DNA of 64,000 nt, from the NCBI GenBank assembly GCA_015680685.1, contig MNCI01033474.1, positions 2,168,383 to 2,232,382 of the forward strand, read 5' to 3'. Positions 45,790 through 56,787 of the stretch are shown here, piece by piece. A program made the translations under genes and the position numbers. Every line of letters begins with the position of its first letter. Position 1 is the first letter of the stretch. The notes beneath the pieces were generated by a model. That model did no database searches and was not told the origin of the DNA. It saw nothing but the letters and a program-made list of their open reading frames with translations. This DNA is from Gnetum montanum (lineage: Eukaryota > Streptophyta > Gnetopsida > Gnetales > Gnetaceae).

Positions 45790-47743
45790 AAATGGTTGAG
45801 GATGGAAAGGATTAATAAATGACGATGGGGATCCTTGCATGTTGGAAATATTGGAACTTGGCTGTACTTACCCCATCGGGTTTCACACACCTGATTGTAG
45901 TAAGCATAGTGGGGCAATTTATACGATGTAGTTCCTAGATAGCAAGTTGATCCACTATGATATTTGGGACCATTAGATGGTATGCAAGGATCAAGACATT
46001 ACTCTCCTTACCTATGTTCATCGGGCTGTATGGTTGTTGGAGTGTTAGTTGGTGGCCCTGATGGAGTTACATGAGGCATTGGGTTCGAAGATAAGGGTGC
46101 ACCACAGGGTTGCACTTGTGCTGAGTCGAGGGATGAAGTGGCCTTGGAATTGTGTTGTCCCTTCCTAGGATCATTTCTAAAGAAGTGACGCCTTTGATGT
46201 TGCTAAGATCTCTCACTACTGTTGGAAGTAGTAGCACAAGTAATGTTCGTGGGTTGTTTCTGTGGTGCAGGCACCTTAGGAACAATTGGTGGCAATGTAG
46301 AAGAAGGGAAAAATGAGAATTTTGAAAGTGAGGAGAAGTGTAGGATACAGAAGGTGGTGGTTGTGTTGAAGGCATGGGTTGATAGTATTGAGGAGAATGG
46401 TAATGTGGTGAGATAGACTATGATGGTCTAGTTGGAGAAACAGGATGTTGAACAAGATAAGCGTTTCGGTTCGGATGATGCAAAGGGTGTCTCTAGTTTA
46501 GTGGTGGTCTCACCCACGACTGGGATTTTTGCCACTATGATCGAACACAGTATCTTTGTATGAACGCTGGATGTAACGTGCTTCCCCAATGCTCATATAA
46601 ATGTAACAAGATTGGGCATTGGCCCTTGGGGTGATCGTACAAGCATATGTTACATTCATACGTATGATTGGCAGTTGAGCTTTTATTTTCCTTATCCCTT
46701 CTTTCTGATTGTCTAATGTTTTGTCTTGCTTCTTGGGTTGTCAAAACTCTATCTCCAATAATATCAATAAATTCCCCACACTTTTTATACATCCATTCCA
46801 TCATCTTATTGATCTTTGCCTCAACTTCTTCTAATGATTTTTGTACCAGCAAAGATGGTTCTTTCTCCTTGTGATGGGTTGATTTCTCCTTTTTATGATC
46901 ATGGACCTTTGTTAAGTTGGGATTTTAGTCTCGTTGATGTTTTTCAACACTCTCCCATCTAGCCATTTCTCCTTCTTCTTTTGCTACCCGCTTAATGAGC
47001 TCTTGAACTTGATGGGTTCATAGTTCATATAATTGAACTTGGGCATACATCCCTAGGGTTTCTCTTGTTTCATTACGTAGCCCATCAATGATATGGTACA
47101 TTAGCCTTTCCTCAGAAAACCCATGGCCTGGAGAGTTATTTAATAGTGCATAATATCTTTCTAAGGCCATGTCCAAGGGTTCATGTTGTGCTTGTTCCCA
47201 TTTTTGGATTTGTTTTCTCAAGGCTGACACTCTTGCGTAGGTTTGATATTTTTTGTTAAAGACTTCTACCATTGTTGGCCAACGTCATATTGAATTTGGT
47301 TTTAATGATCTATACCATACTTTTTCTTGGCCAACAAGTGTCATGGGAAAGAGCTTAAGTTTTTTCCACCCGTTATCAATGTTATTCCATGTGTAGGCAT
47401 CATAGAAGGCTTGTAAATGTTGATGCAGATCTAAGTCATAGCCTCCTAAAAATTTAGAACAGTTATTTAAATTGAGCCTAGGTAGATGGCTCTCTTTACG
47501 ATGCCTACGTGAGATTCAAACAGCCTCTTGTATTTGCATTAGGCTTGTAGTGTCCAGTGGGGGTTCATTGTCATCAAGTAAATTATGCTTTCATGTGTTG
47601 GAATGATGTTGCCTTCATTTATGTTTATAAGAAACCCCCACTTTAGATTGCATACTCCAATCTTCATTGTCAGATAATTCGTTGGTTCTTCAATGAATTT
47701 CCTCACTAGATGGGGCATTATCATAGTCTTGTAGAAGAGGCAT
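45790..47743 (-). pseudogene. gag of element F
   Basis: Start ATG 47743-47741. Core at 47018-47272 (VFNKKYQTYARVSALRKQIQ, DMALERYYALLNNSPGHGF, RLMYHIIDGLRNETRETLG). A coiled stretch and the knuckle CNICLYDHPKGQC are at 46612-46852, the best preserved knuckle of this family in the window: Cys-x2-Cys-x3-His-x4-Cys. The Pro/Ser-rich tail lies at 46067-46375. A few stops interrupt it. Confidence 0.8.
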
Positions 47744-47886
47744 GATTTTGAAACTATGTGTGAATTCGTATGTGACTTTTTGTAATTATTTCTTCTTCCT
47801 AAGAATATATCGTTAATTCCTATACAACAACCTTGTATGATATAACTAATCTAGATAACTAGCACCATCCTCGGTAATGGCGCCAA

Positions 47887-48738
47887 TGATGAGTGGCAAG
47901 GTACCCCTACACTCAACCATATGAATATGAGCATTACATGCATGATCCGGTCAAACTCCACAAATGGACTGGTTATGGCATCTAGATAGTTAGCCTTAGG
48001 TCAAAGTTCGCTATCTTCCCACCTGGACTAGTATTAGCTTTGTCATGTATGGTTTAGTCTAGAGTGAGGTGTATGATGGGTTTCTAATCTAATGCTACTC
48101 CTAAAGGCAAGGGAAAGTAATATTATCTAAACTAAGAGAGAAGGGTGAGAAGGAATCTAGCTAACCTAAGTACGATGAGCATCCGTTCCTTGATTATCCA
48201 TACACATCTTGGACTTCGTGCGCATGACTACCACTGGGATTACCAAGCGCAGATCCTAGGTATGCTACTGGGTTACCAAGTAGTCACACCTAAATGCTCG
48301 TAATCAAGTCGTACTCATTCCACATTTTAATGTGAGTTTAAGGGTGAGAGAGATTAACTAGGAAAGCAATAAATAAAAATTAATTAAATAATTAAACTAA
48401 GTGAATGCTGCAATGATGAAGTAATCTCGATCTTTATTTCCAATCATGTGTGTGTCCAAGTACGTCACACTCGAATAAAGGATGATGTACAATTACATTC
48501 ACCACACTACAGGCATACACAAAGAGAAAAAGGGAGAGAGGAAAAACAAGAACTAAAACTTAACACTAAAACTGACAAAAAGCTAAAACTGACTTATTGG
48601 ATCTGCCTACCTCTTATTTATAGATGAGGAGATAGGTCGCGATATTGTGTATGTGATATCGTGGCTAGCTGCAATATCAGGTTGGATGCAATATCGTGGG
48701 TGTGTTATCATAGCTATCAGCAAATTCATGACTCATCA
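47887..48738 (-). repeat. Element F 5' LTR
   Basis: 852 bp; inverted primer site (sense TTGGCGCCATTACCGAGGA) at 47868-47886. The difference in length from the 3' LTR lies mainly in the U3 palindrome cluster near 48640-48710, where part of the repeats is missing. Confidence 0.94.
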
Positions 48739-48743
48739 TAGAC

Positions 48744-49984
48744 CAAACCACAACCCAAGGGCCATTTAGAACCATGGGTCAACTACAACATGAATTTGAT
48801 GATGAACCAAGAAGCCACAACATAGCGAAAGTAATTGATCATCATTGGATGCACCATATGTTTGAAGATGTAACCCAAAATATACCTTTTCATTGATTTC
48901 ATGAATAATGGATCAATCATCTACAAAAGATAGAGATCCCATCAACCAACAAAATTATTTCATGGATATCATTGACTGATGAAGATTTGATTACACCTCA
49001 TCAAGATTCATCAATTACAAGATATGTTGGTAAGACAAGGGTACACTAGTCTAGGTAATTCTTACCCATCTTAATATTACAAATATTAATTGATTAAGGT
49101 TTTTTGTAAAGTTTCTCCCAAAAAACATTAGTAACCATGACCTAAACTGATTTTTTTTTTTGTTGAAACTAGTTATCCAAGTAATCTAGAAGACCTTAAG
49201 TTACCATATATAAGCCCACAAATGTCAATCAGACTTATGGTTTGAAAGATATCAATATTTAAAATTTTTTGTTTTATGTGGATTAAATAATATTAAATTA
49301 TTATTTTAAATAATAATAATAATAATAAATTAAAAAAAATGTAAGTTCAATAATTAAACTTAGAATCACCATTTACCCATATCGAACTCTTTGTCATTGG
49401 CTGAACCACCATGTCAATTGTCAAGGCAAGGTGAATAAAATAGTAATAAAAAGTTAAAAAAGAAAAAAACTAAAAGAGTGTGTTCAAACCCAAGGCCCTC
49501 CCTCATTTCGAGAGGTTGTGGGTTCAAACCCCAACCCCCACATTTCAAAAAATAATTAAAAAAAACAAAAAAAAACAAAAAAAATTATTATTAATAAAAA
49601 ATATTTCACAGACCATGTTAGCCTACAAGGGTCATGCCAACCTTACAAGGGCCATGCTAGCCATTAGGGCAATGCAGCCCTTAGAGGAGTGCTGCTACCC
49701 TCCAAAACATGCATAGGCTACTAACTGTAGCTCCTGTCGCACGTTAATTTTCCACTACCCATCCTCCTACTAGCCCTATAAGGGTAGTACCTCCATCATC
49801 ACACCACTCTTCTCTAAGCAGCATTGTAGCATCACTCCCCACATGCCATCTACCACCACCATGTCACTTTGCACTATCATCCATTTCTAGGGCCACTGTC
49901 GTCGCCTTGCCCTCATGCCCTACTACTATTATCCTCCACCATGCTAGCCCTAGCACAGGGCCCATAGGCCTTGGTTGGGACTAT
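48744..49984 (+). other. Element G interior, 5' part
   Basis: No gag or pol motif is seen. There is an (AAT)n tract at 49310-49328 and A-rich stretches at 49550-49590. From 49615 the sequence changes abruptly to a C/T-rich composition with CCATGCTAGCC- and CTACAAGGG-type short repeats. Confidence 0.5.
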
Positions 49985-50095
49985 GCTAGCCCTTGCATGG
50001 GGTATGTAGGCCCACCCATAGGCCACATTGGTCCTTGTGTAGGCCCTCACATAAGCCATGTTGGTCCCCACGTAGGCCTTCATGTGGGCCTTGCA
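49985..50095 (+). repeat. Degenerate minisatellite of about 12 bp
   Basis: Short units of the type GGCCCWCAYATA/GGYCCCCAYGTA recur; one frame reads a GP-rich pattern such as VGPPIGHIGPCVGP. There is no sign that it is translated. Confidence 0.65.
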
Positions 50096-50208
50096 GCTTG
50101 ATACAAATGCCATCACCGTGTGTCTTGCTTGACTATTCCACTACCACCATCACTCTCTTGCCTACAATGCGTAGAAATCCTATCTCATTTTTGCCCCTTG
50201 CACCACCA

Positions 50209-50570
50209 ATCATAGGCATCCATGGCACTCCATGGACATTGATGATGTCACTGATCATAGGCACCCTTGGTGCTTTGCTGGCATCATCAATAGTGTCATC
50301 AATCATAGGAACCCTTGGTGCTCCATGGGCATCGATAGATCCATTAATCATTGGCACCCCTACTACCTGCAACTACTATTAGCACCATGGATCATTGGCA
50401 TCCTTGACACCCACAGACATTGTGGATCATTGGTACCCCTAGCATAGACATCATGGATCATTCACACCCTTAGCATCCACTGACACCGTCAACACCATGG
50501 ATCATTGGCACCCTTGGCATTTTGTTGGAATGGATGGCACCACAAATCATTGCCACCTTCAACAAATTCT
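50209..50570 (+). repeat. Minisatellite of about 45 bp, nine units
   Basis: Units start at 50209, 50254, 50301, 50347, 50391, 50426, 50457, 50501 and 50546, each with the anchor ATCATNGGCACCCTTGG. Spacings are 45, 47, 46, 44, 35, 31, 44 and 45, so two units have internal deletions. Confidence 0.85.
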
Positions 50571-50726
50571 AATTATTTTTCAACTGGTAAGAAATTTGAA
50601 TTTTTTCATCAATTGATGAAAATTTTGAAATTTTCATTAATTGACAAAAAATTCAAAATTTCCATTTGTTAAAACGTTAGTTTAAAATTTAGAACGTTGG
50701 AAAAACATTTTAAAAAAAGAATTTTA

Positions 50727-50827
50727 GGTGTTGGAAGAACATGAGATAAGAATTTTGTAATTAAGCACATTCATCCTAAAGTAGTACTAGGATGGGTGAC
50801 CTCTCATAAAGTCTCGTTTTTCATGCT
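50727..50827 (+). pseudogene. 5S rRNA-derived relic
   Basis: The stretch matches plant 5S rRNA from about the middle to near the 3' end: GTAATTAAGCAC (50757-50768), then GTAGTACTAGGATGGGTGAC (50781-50800), which is identical to the conserved C-box region, then CTCATAAAGTCTCG. The first part is diverged and the true 5' end is absent, so it is no functional 5S gene. It lies inside element G. It may come from a 5S-derived SINE or a TRIM of the Cassandra kind, whose LTRs carry 5S sequences. Confidence 0.75.
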
Positions 50828-51338
50828 AAAAGATTTTAGACTTTAGAAGCCATAACTTTTGATTTTGGAAGCTGTTTTTGGTGAACAAAGAGTCCTTTCA
50901 TACAAATTTCAACTTTTTGGATACAGTGGTAAAGTTAGATCTATCCTAGGAAATCCCAAAAATTAGTTTTCATCCCTTGTTCAATATAGTGACTCGAGAC
51001 CCTTAAAGTTTAATTTTAGCATAACTTAAGCATATGATGTCCATTTTCAACATATGAATAGTCATTTCCAATATTTTTTCCCTTCTAAAATCAATGGTGA
51101 GGTTATAGTTATCATTTTGGTACTCAATAATTCAATGATATCATAAATTATGTTTTATGAATTTAACCTTTTTGGGACCTTAAGATCACTATGGCATGTC
51201 ATTAGTTACACTACTAGAGTTAGTATTCTTAAGGGAGGTAGAAAGGTCATTAAGAATTAGATAATGTAGCTAAATATTACCAAAAATAGTTGGAGAATGA
51301 GTTGATGTATTAGTTGAATGATTAGTTGATGAAACAAA

Positions 51339-52550
51339 ATGATCTTCAATGATCAAGAGAGATGTATATTAACTCATCCTACAATCATATGGAAAAACAA
51401 CATGGAGATTCAAACTATTATTCTAACAAAGTATATGATACCTATGAAAAGAAATGATCTAGAGGAGAATCCAAGAATGACAATGAAAGTTGCAACATAC
51501 AACATGCTTGCAAGATCCTTAGCGAGTGAGAAGCAACATCTACTATGTCCACCATGGGTCATGGATTAGCACAAATATCTATACTCATGCATTTAAGTAG
51601 AGTTACAAGATTTGGATGTTGATGTTTTATGCTTACAAGAAATCTTGCCATGGGAATTTCTATATCAATTCCAACCATATTTGGAAAAGATGAGATACAA
51701 AGGTATTTATAAGTAAAAAGATTCTTGTGGAAGTTCTTCTTTCAAGCCAAATAGATTAGCCTACTACAGAAATCATAACATAGATGGTTGTGCAATCTTT
51801 TATAGAGAAGCCAAGTTTGAATTAGTACAAATACTTGAATGGAGTTATAAAATATGATTTTTTAAATTCTAGAGCATCAAGTGATGGAAACAAAAGACTA
51901 GTCAAGATTTTAGAAAAATCATATAGCATTTGCATTGATACTAACAATCTAGTTATCAGGAAGATGTGTATGCATGGTCAACATATATTTGATTATCAAA
52001 CCAACATGTTTAGATGTCATATTATGTCAAGGAGCATACTTGATTAAGAAAATAGAAGAAAGTTTGAAAAATAAGTTATTCCTGAGGCATACAGATCTAG
52101 TTTAATTTATTATTTGTGGGAACTTCAACGCAAAAGTTGGAAGTGGTGTTTATCAACTCTTAAAATATAAATGTGTAAAAGAATCCTTGAAAGATGAACC
52201 TGATTTGAAGAAGATGTTTCCATTGATTCAACATGAAATTCCATTGGCTAATGTCTACTTACTTTGAATCTTCAGTAGATAAATCAGGTTCCAGAATTCA
52301 GGAAAAGATGATGTTGATGGATAGTGCTCATGAAGACCCACAGTTTACTAGTTACTCTTTATGATTAATGAGGATAGATCAAGAACATTCTTCATGGAGA
52401 TCTTGGATTATATTTGGTACGATGTTTGATTCTTCTAGGTTAAAATGTTGCTAGAGTTAATTTCTAAAGAAGAAGTTGATAAGAATCAAGATCAAGCCCT
52501 TTCATGTTGAACAAGACAATATGATCATATATTGCTTATGGCCGAATTAC
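51339..52550 (+). pseudogene. CCR4-type deadenylase (EEP nuclease) pseudogene
   Basis: Recognisable motifs in family order across several frames: KVATYNMLARSLASEKQHLL and CPPWVMD (51486-51569), DVDVLCLQEI (catalytic Glu kept, 51616-51645), a YRNHNIDGCAIFYREAKFEL block (51765-51824), ICGNFNAKVGSGVYQLL (52112-52162; the usual catalytic GDFN has Asp changed to Asn), PQFTSYSL near 52340-52363 and YDHILLMAEL (52519-52548; the Asp-His pair kept). CCR4 proteins shorten mRNA poly(A) tails in the CCR4-NOT complex. Spacing between motifs is that of the protein, so no introns remain, which suggests a retroposed or captured copy. Stops and frameshifts make it dead. It lies between the LTRs of element G. 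Confidence 0.82.
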
Positions 52551-53026
52551 AATTATTTCCATCAAATCATAAGGTTGATCAAGATTAGGAAGTATCTCAC
52601 CCTTGCTTTTATTGATAAATATTATTATTTTCTCAATTATTAATTTATATTTTAATTAGATAAGTAAAATATCTAAGGTAATGGAAATTGGAAATAAAGA
52701 ATTTACCCTATCTTCACTTGGGTAACTAGATTCAAGTTGCATCTTGCGTGACCCTGGTTAGGATTGGTGATTGGTGGTTGATAGATCTTTAATTCACCTT
52801 TTGTCATTATCTTAGAAAATGAGATAAGTATTAAAAATGTAATATTTAATTTTTCCATATAGTTTTATCACATATATTTTGTTTTCAAAATAAGCACAAA
52901 ACAACTTCAAGTTTAAAGGAGAAATCAAATTATTGAAGCATGGGAGCATAACAGAGGTATTGAAGTTGGAAAAGGATTGTGAACGTGGACTCGTTCAAGG
53001 ATGAATGAAACCTAAGAGGGGTAGAT
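52551..53026 (+). other. Element G interior, 3' part with polypurine tract
   Basis: AT-rich with no recognised gene. It ends in the polypurine tract AAGAGGGGTAGA (53014-53025) adjoining the 3' LTR. Confidence 0.6.
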
Positions 53027-53597
53027 TGTCACTTTCCTATTCCCAAATAATGTTGCATAACAAAGATGGTTCCTCTTCACAACAAGTATTATTGTTGTTG
53101 TAACAAGACCTGAAAGGGTAGTTGTAATTGAGACTTGAAAGGGTGAATTTTAATAACAAACATGTCTATTGAGGTAACCTTTGTGGATTTGACCTAAGGT
53201 ATTTATACCTGGGTTTAGAGGTCATGTTGAGCATGTAGTGGCAAAGTTGATATAGGCTAGTCATAGGAGCCATATGAAGTGGGATAAGAAGTGGACTAGC
53301 TATACCTTCTAACTAGGTTGTAGGCCTAACCATGGTGGCAATGCTGGATTACTTCTAAGAGATAGATGCCAAAGAAGAAAACCCCAAGAAACACTCTCAA
53401 GGCATGATCTAGATACACTATTTCATATGAATAAAGCATTCTTTTCTTTCTCTTTTAGCACTTTCTTTGTTATTTCCTTTATGCATAATGTTGAATGTTA
53501 CATATATTTGGCATTTGTTATATTGTTTTTTTATGCATAATGTCTAATATAATGTATATTTAATATTTTCCATGACATTTGGGAATAGGATGTCACA
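53027..53597 (+). repeat. Element G 3' LTR
   Basis: 571 bp. Outer inverted repeats CTATTCCCAAA (53036 region) and TTTGGGAATAGGATGTCACA (53578-53597). TATA-like GTATTTATACCTG at 53199-53211. Confidence 0.88.
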
Positions 53598-53888
53598 TTA
53601 TCAATCTAAACATATAATTTTTAACATAAATTTTTCCTTATTTAATAAGAATACTATCAATTTAAAGTTTAAAACTTATCTTGATAAGTGGACTATAGCT
53701 AATGGCAAAGATTCTAGATGTAAGAAAATTTGTAATGGATAATATGTGCACTATTATTTTCTATTGAATTTTATGTTATTTTTAAACTAAAGTTGGTATT
53801 TCATCCAAACTTATTTTCTATTAGTATCTTGAATCTTTTTGTTATTTAAACTCAAGCACAAATGTTGAGAATGATGCAAATATTGTTA

Positions 53889-54042
53889 GGGATTATGAAA
53901 CTTAAAATAATTAAAACAGAGGTACACCCCAAGATATATAGTCCACATAGAATTTTATAACATAGCATTGTTCACCAAAATCAAACCCATGACTTAGAGT
54001 TTCCAAATCAAGAGTAACCACTAGGCTAACACCTCATTATTA
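53889..54042 (-). mobile_element. tRNA-derived SINE with 12-bp target duplication
   Basis: In sense orientation it starts GAGGTGTTAGCCTAGTGGTTA (pol III A box), followed by GTCATGGGTTTGATTTTGG (B box), then an unrelated body containing ATATATCTTGGGGTGTACC and the end AAGTTTCATAATCCC. Flanked by CAAATATTGTTA (53877-53888) and CAAATGTTGTTA (54043-54054), 11 of 12 identical. Confidence 0.85.
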
Positions 54043-54414
54043 CAAATGTTGTTAAGACTAGGAGCATCCTTCCTATAAATAATTAATTTTTCTTTTTTTG
54101 TTTTTCAAAAAATCTACACTTGTGTAAACATTTCTAAAATTAGAAAAATTTTTCTTTTCATATTATTTTTGGTATTTTCTACTTAGAGTTAAGTATGTGA
54201 TGTACTCTAACTATTTTGCTTATAATTAATATTATTTTTAGGATCAACACCCTCTTCTTCTTCTCATTTTATGATATCTAATTAATAGAGTAAAAGATCC
54301 ACATAAGAAAATATTTATTTGCTTTATAAACTTCTCTAAGACTTATAATTTGATTAATTTAAATAAGTTATGAAGATTCCTAGATAATTTATAATGTTTC
54401 CATTAAACTATGTT

Positions 54415-54740
54415 GGGATCTCAAACATTTTTTTAAACAATATTTACTCCTAAGACATATAGTCAAATTAGAACTTTACAACTCAATATTATAAATAAAT
54501 AAATAGTGAAACATTAACTTAGTCATAAGATTATTGATTTGGAAGCTTCAAGTTATAAGTTTAGTTCTAGTAGGCAATGTTGAGTTATAAAGTTTTGATT
54601 AGACTGTATGTCTTAAGGTACCTATATTTCAATTATTTTATGTTCCAACCACCCAATATTGTGTACCACTTTAGACCAATAACTTTAGGTTTCCAAATCA
54701 AACTTCTTAACACTAGGCTAACATCTCATTTATGTTTATA
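54415..54740. mobile_element. Cluster of three diverged fragments of the same SINE family
   Basis: A minus-strand tail piece (54415-54490), a plus-strand copy (about 54511-54650, ending TTTCAATTATTTTATGTTCC) and a minus-strand head piece (about 54651-54740, with CACTAGGCTAACATCTCA) lie side by side. The boundaries are approximate. Confidence 0.6.
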
Positions 54741-54763
54741 TAACACTATTATCAAACCTCACT

Positions 54764-54930
54764 AGTGATAGTTGGCTCAAGTACTTAGTTTAATGTCTTT
54801 TTAAACAAAAGGTAGCTAGTTCAAATAACAGTCAAGACATTGGTATATTCCTTTATAATTCTTCTAATGTATAACATTGGCTATATATCTTGGGGTATAC
54901 TTTAGTCATTTTGTAAGGTTCTAACATCCC
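54764..54930 (+). mobile_element. Diverged SINE copy
   Basis: A-box-like GTTGGCTCAAGTACTTAG, B-box-like AGCTAGTTCAAATAAC, body TATATATCTTGGGGTATAC and end GTTCTAACATCCC, matching the copies at 53889 and 58575. Confidence 0.7.
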
Positions 54931-55170
54931 TAACCAAGAATAGAAATTAACAAGCACTCCAAAAAATATATTTAATAAACACAAATTATGATTGCGTTTC
55001 ACATGTTAAGAGGATGATGAGTTACTTTAGGATTTTTTCAAAAAAAATGCATTTTATTAAAAATAACTATTTTTATTTTGAATTTATTTTATTGACAAAC
55101 TACCCTATGATAGACATTAATTACTTCAAATTCTAGTCCTTTTTCTAGCTATTATTAATCATGTAGCCAA

Positions 55171-55320
55171 TGATAGGTGGTTCAAGCAGTTAGCTCATTG
55201 TCTTACTAGGTAAGAAGTTGCTAATTCAAGTTATACTTTAGACATCGTTATAATTCTTCTAATATCATGTTGGTTATATGTCTTAAGAGCTACTTATAGT
55301 CAAACCATATGAAGTTTCCC
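55171..55320 (+). mobile_element. Diverged SINE copy
   Basis: A-box-like GTGGTTCAAGCAGTTAG, B-box-like TGCTAATTCAAGTTA, then GGTTATATGTCTTAAGAGC and end GAAGTTTCCC. Weaker match than the other copies. Confidence 0.55.
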
Positions 55321-55633
55321 ATTGTTAATAATCATGTTAGTTATATGTCTTCATGCATCATTATATTCTTCTAAAGTATCTAAAATTGAAATTGATATTT
55401 TTATTACACCTATATAAACCCGAATGACCTATTAGAAAAATTAACTTATATAAAATACATAAGTATTAAGTTCAATAGATGTGTCCAATATTTATGTAAC
55501 TGAAACACATCTTCTATATAATTTCTTAAAACTAACACTAGTAACTTGAATTGCTCATGCAACATTGGCTAGAGATTTGTCTTTTTTTTCTAAAGAAATT
55601 TATTGTGTAGCATTATAAGAATACATGTTGCTA

Positions 55634-56200
55634 ATCCTCTACTCATCATCATCATCCTAGCCTTGTCCCAACAAAATAGAATTAGCTACATGAGTTATTT
55701 TTTACCGTTCACTTCTATGAAGAGCTATATCTTTATTTATTTGTAGGTTCTTCAAGTCATCTTCAATCATTTCTTTTGCATATCTTATTTGGTATTTTTT
55801 TTATGGCCTACATGGAATAGTGATATAGCAACCTTTAGTTATAGGCTCATTGTGTGATCTTCTTTACATAAGTCCAAACCATCTAAGCTACCATTCTTAT
55901 AACTTATCTGAAATAGAAGCCACTTCAAGTTTTCCTATGATATTTTTATCATGTAATTTATCTCTTTTAGTAACATTTAACATTCATTGAAACATTTGCA
56001 TTTTTGCTATATTGATTTGTTGTTCATGTCTATTTTGTATTGCCCAAGACTTAGCACCATATAAGATATTAGTCCTAATTGTTTTGTTGTAAAATTTTTC
56101 CTTGAATTTTATTGGTATTCTTTTATAACATAGAATACCACTAGCTTGTCTTGATTTTGACCATCCTACCTTAATTCTACTTAGAGCATATTAAAGGTAA
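55634..56200 (-). mobile_element. RTE-clade LINE, 3' end fragment
   Basis: Minus-strand reading with stops: GILCYKRIPIKFKEKFYN, then YGAKSWAIQNRHEQQIN, then LRWFGLM, then a stretch close to KEMIEDDLKNLQINKDIALH and the end THVANSILLGQG. This is the conserved C-terminal end of RTE-type LINE reverse transcriptases (compare the usual YGAECWAVK and RLRWFGHV words). The left edge (CTCATCATCATCATC near 55640) is the inverted (GAT)n tail typical of this clade. It is 5'-truncated and dead. Confidence 0.85.
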
Positions 56201-56291
56201 TTCTTTAGATTCACTAGTCCAATATCTTATGGGTAATATCCAAATTTGAGCTCATAGTTTTATCAACAAGCTCTATTTGAGTTTACATTGT

Positions 56292-56460
56292 CTAGGGATT
56301 GAAAGTGGAAGATGGATTCACATGCCAAGGGAAAAGCTCACATGTCGATTATGTGGATTTGAAGTGCTTGAGGATGAGCAACCTGTTTTTCTTAGTTATT
56401 ATGTGATAGATCATTTGAGGCAAAATAATATTACTACTAATAATTTGTATGATTGATACA
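56292..56460 (+). mobile_element. Zinc-knuckle tail of a second non-LTR retrotransposon
   Basis: The open stretch reads LGIESGRWIHMPREKLTC, then RLCGFEVLEDEQPVF. The pattern IESGRW...R.PRE...C.LC....EDE is the C-terminal zinc-binding region found after reverse transcriptase in many LINEs. Only this fragment is present. Confidence 0.7.
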
Positions 56461-56760
56461 TCTTGTGGTGGTTGGCCACTTTATTGAGTTAGTTTTTGTT
56501 CTTCATGACATGAATGTACTGGCATATTCTTTGGGTCTGCAGATGCTAATAAATCAGTTTCAATTTCAGTTTCATAATATATGAGTTAGGTTTCATTATA
56601 ATAAATACATTTTATTTAAGTTTATGATTGCAAAAGAAACATATTAAAACCTTGCCAAAAGTATTTTCATTTGTTGTAAAACCTTTAAACTTTCTTTCAT
56701 AACTAATAAAACATTTGCACTTCAATATTGGTATGTAGTACCAGGATCCATTGTAATGAA
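56461..56760. other. Unassigned interval
   Basis: AT-rich, with no recognised gene or repeat end; leads into duplication copy 2. Confidence 0.5.
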
Positions 56761-56787
56761 TGGTTTATGGTTCTTTTTCTTGTGCAG

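Larger units (their letters stand above)
42160..48738 (-). mobile_element. Element F: youngest member of the D/E family, inside the primer site of G
   Basis: 6579 bp, LTRs 878 (42160-43037) and 852 bp (47887-48738), perfect target copies TAGAC (42155-42159, 48739-48743). It interrupts the G primer site between GGTATTAGAC and CAAACC. By eye the LTR pair is distinctly more alike than the D pair, so it is the younger insertion. It has gag and a heavily deleted ORF2 (218 codons instead of ~925) and no pol. Confidence 0.95.
41576..53597 (+). mobile_element. Element G: pol-less LTR element carrying a CCR4-like sequence
   Basis: LTRs of 571 bp at 41576-42146 and 53027-53597, collinear over their whole length. 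A tRNA-Met-type primer site (ATTGGTATTAGAC then CAAACC across element F) follows the left LTR, and a polypurine tract (AAGAGGGGTAGA, 53014-53025) precedes the right one, so they are the two LTRs of one element and not two solo LTRs. Interior without F is about 4.3 kb and has no recognisable gag or pol. It includes two minisatellites, a 5S rRNA-like relic and a decayed CCR4-type gene. The flanking pentamers TTTCA and TTATC do not match well, so the target duplication is not demonstrated. The primer site suggests Ty1/copia affinity or a large-derivative (LARD-type) element. Confidence 0.75.

Noticed and set aside
49490-49545. tRNA-like B box GGTTCAAACCCC in a SINE or tRNA
   Set aside because: A good B box and an A-rich tail are present, but no A box or cloverleaf could be placed upstream.
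49907-50382. Collagen-like or repeat protein gene
   Set aside because: Both strands are open because of the 12-bp and 45-bp minisatellites; no start context or conserved domain.
50727-50827. Functional 5S rRNA gene
   Set aside because: The 5' third is missing and the A-box side is diverged.
53027-53597. Solo LTR
   Set aside because: A polypurine tract adjoins it on the left and flanking pentamers differ, so it is the 3' LTR of G.
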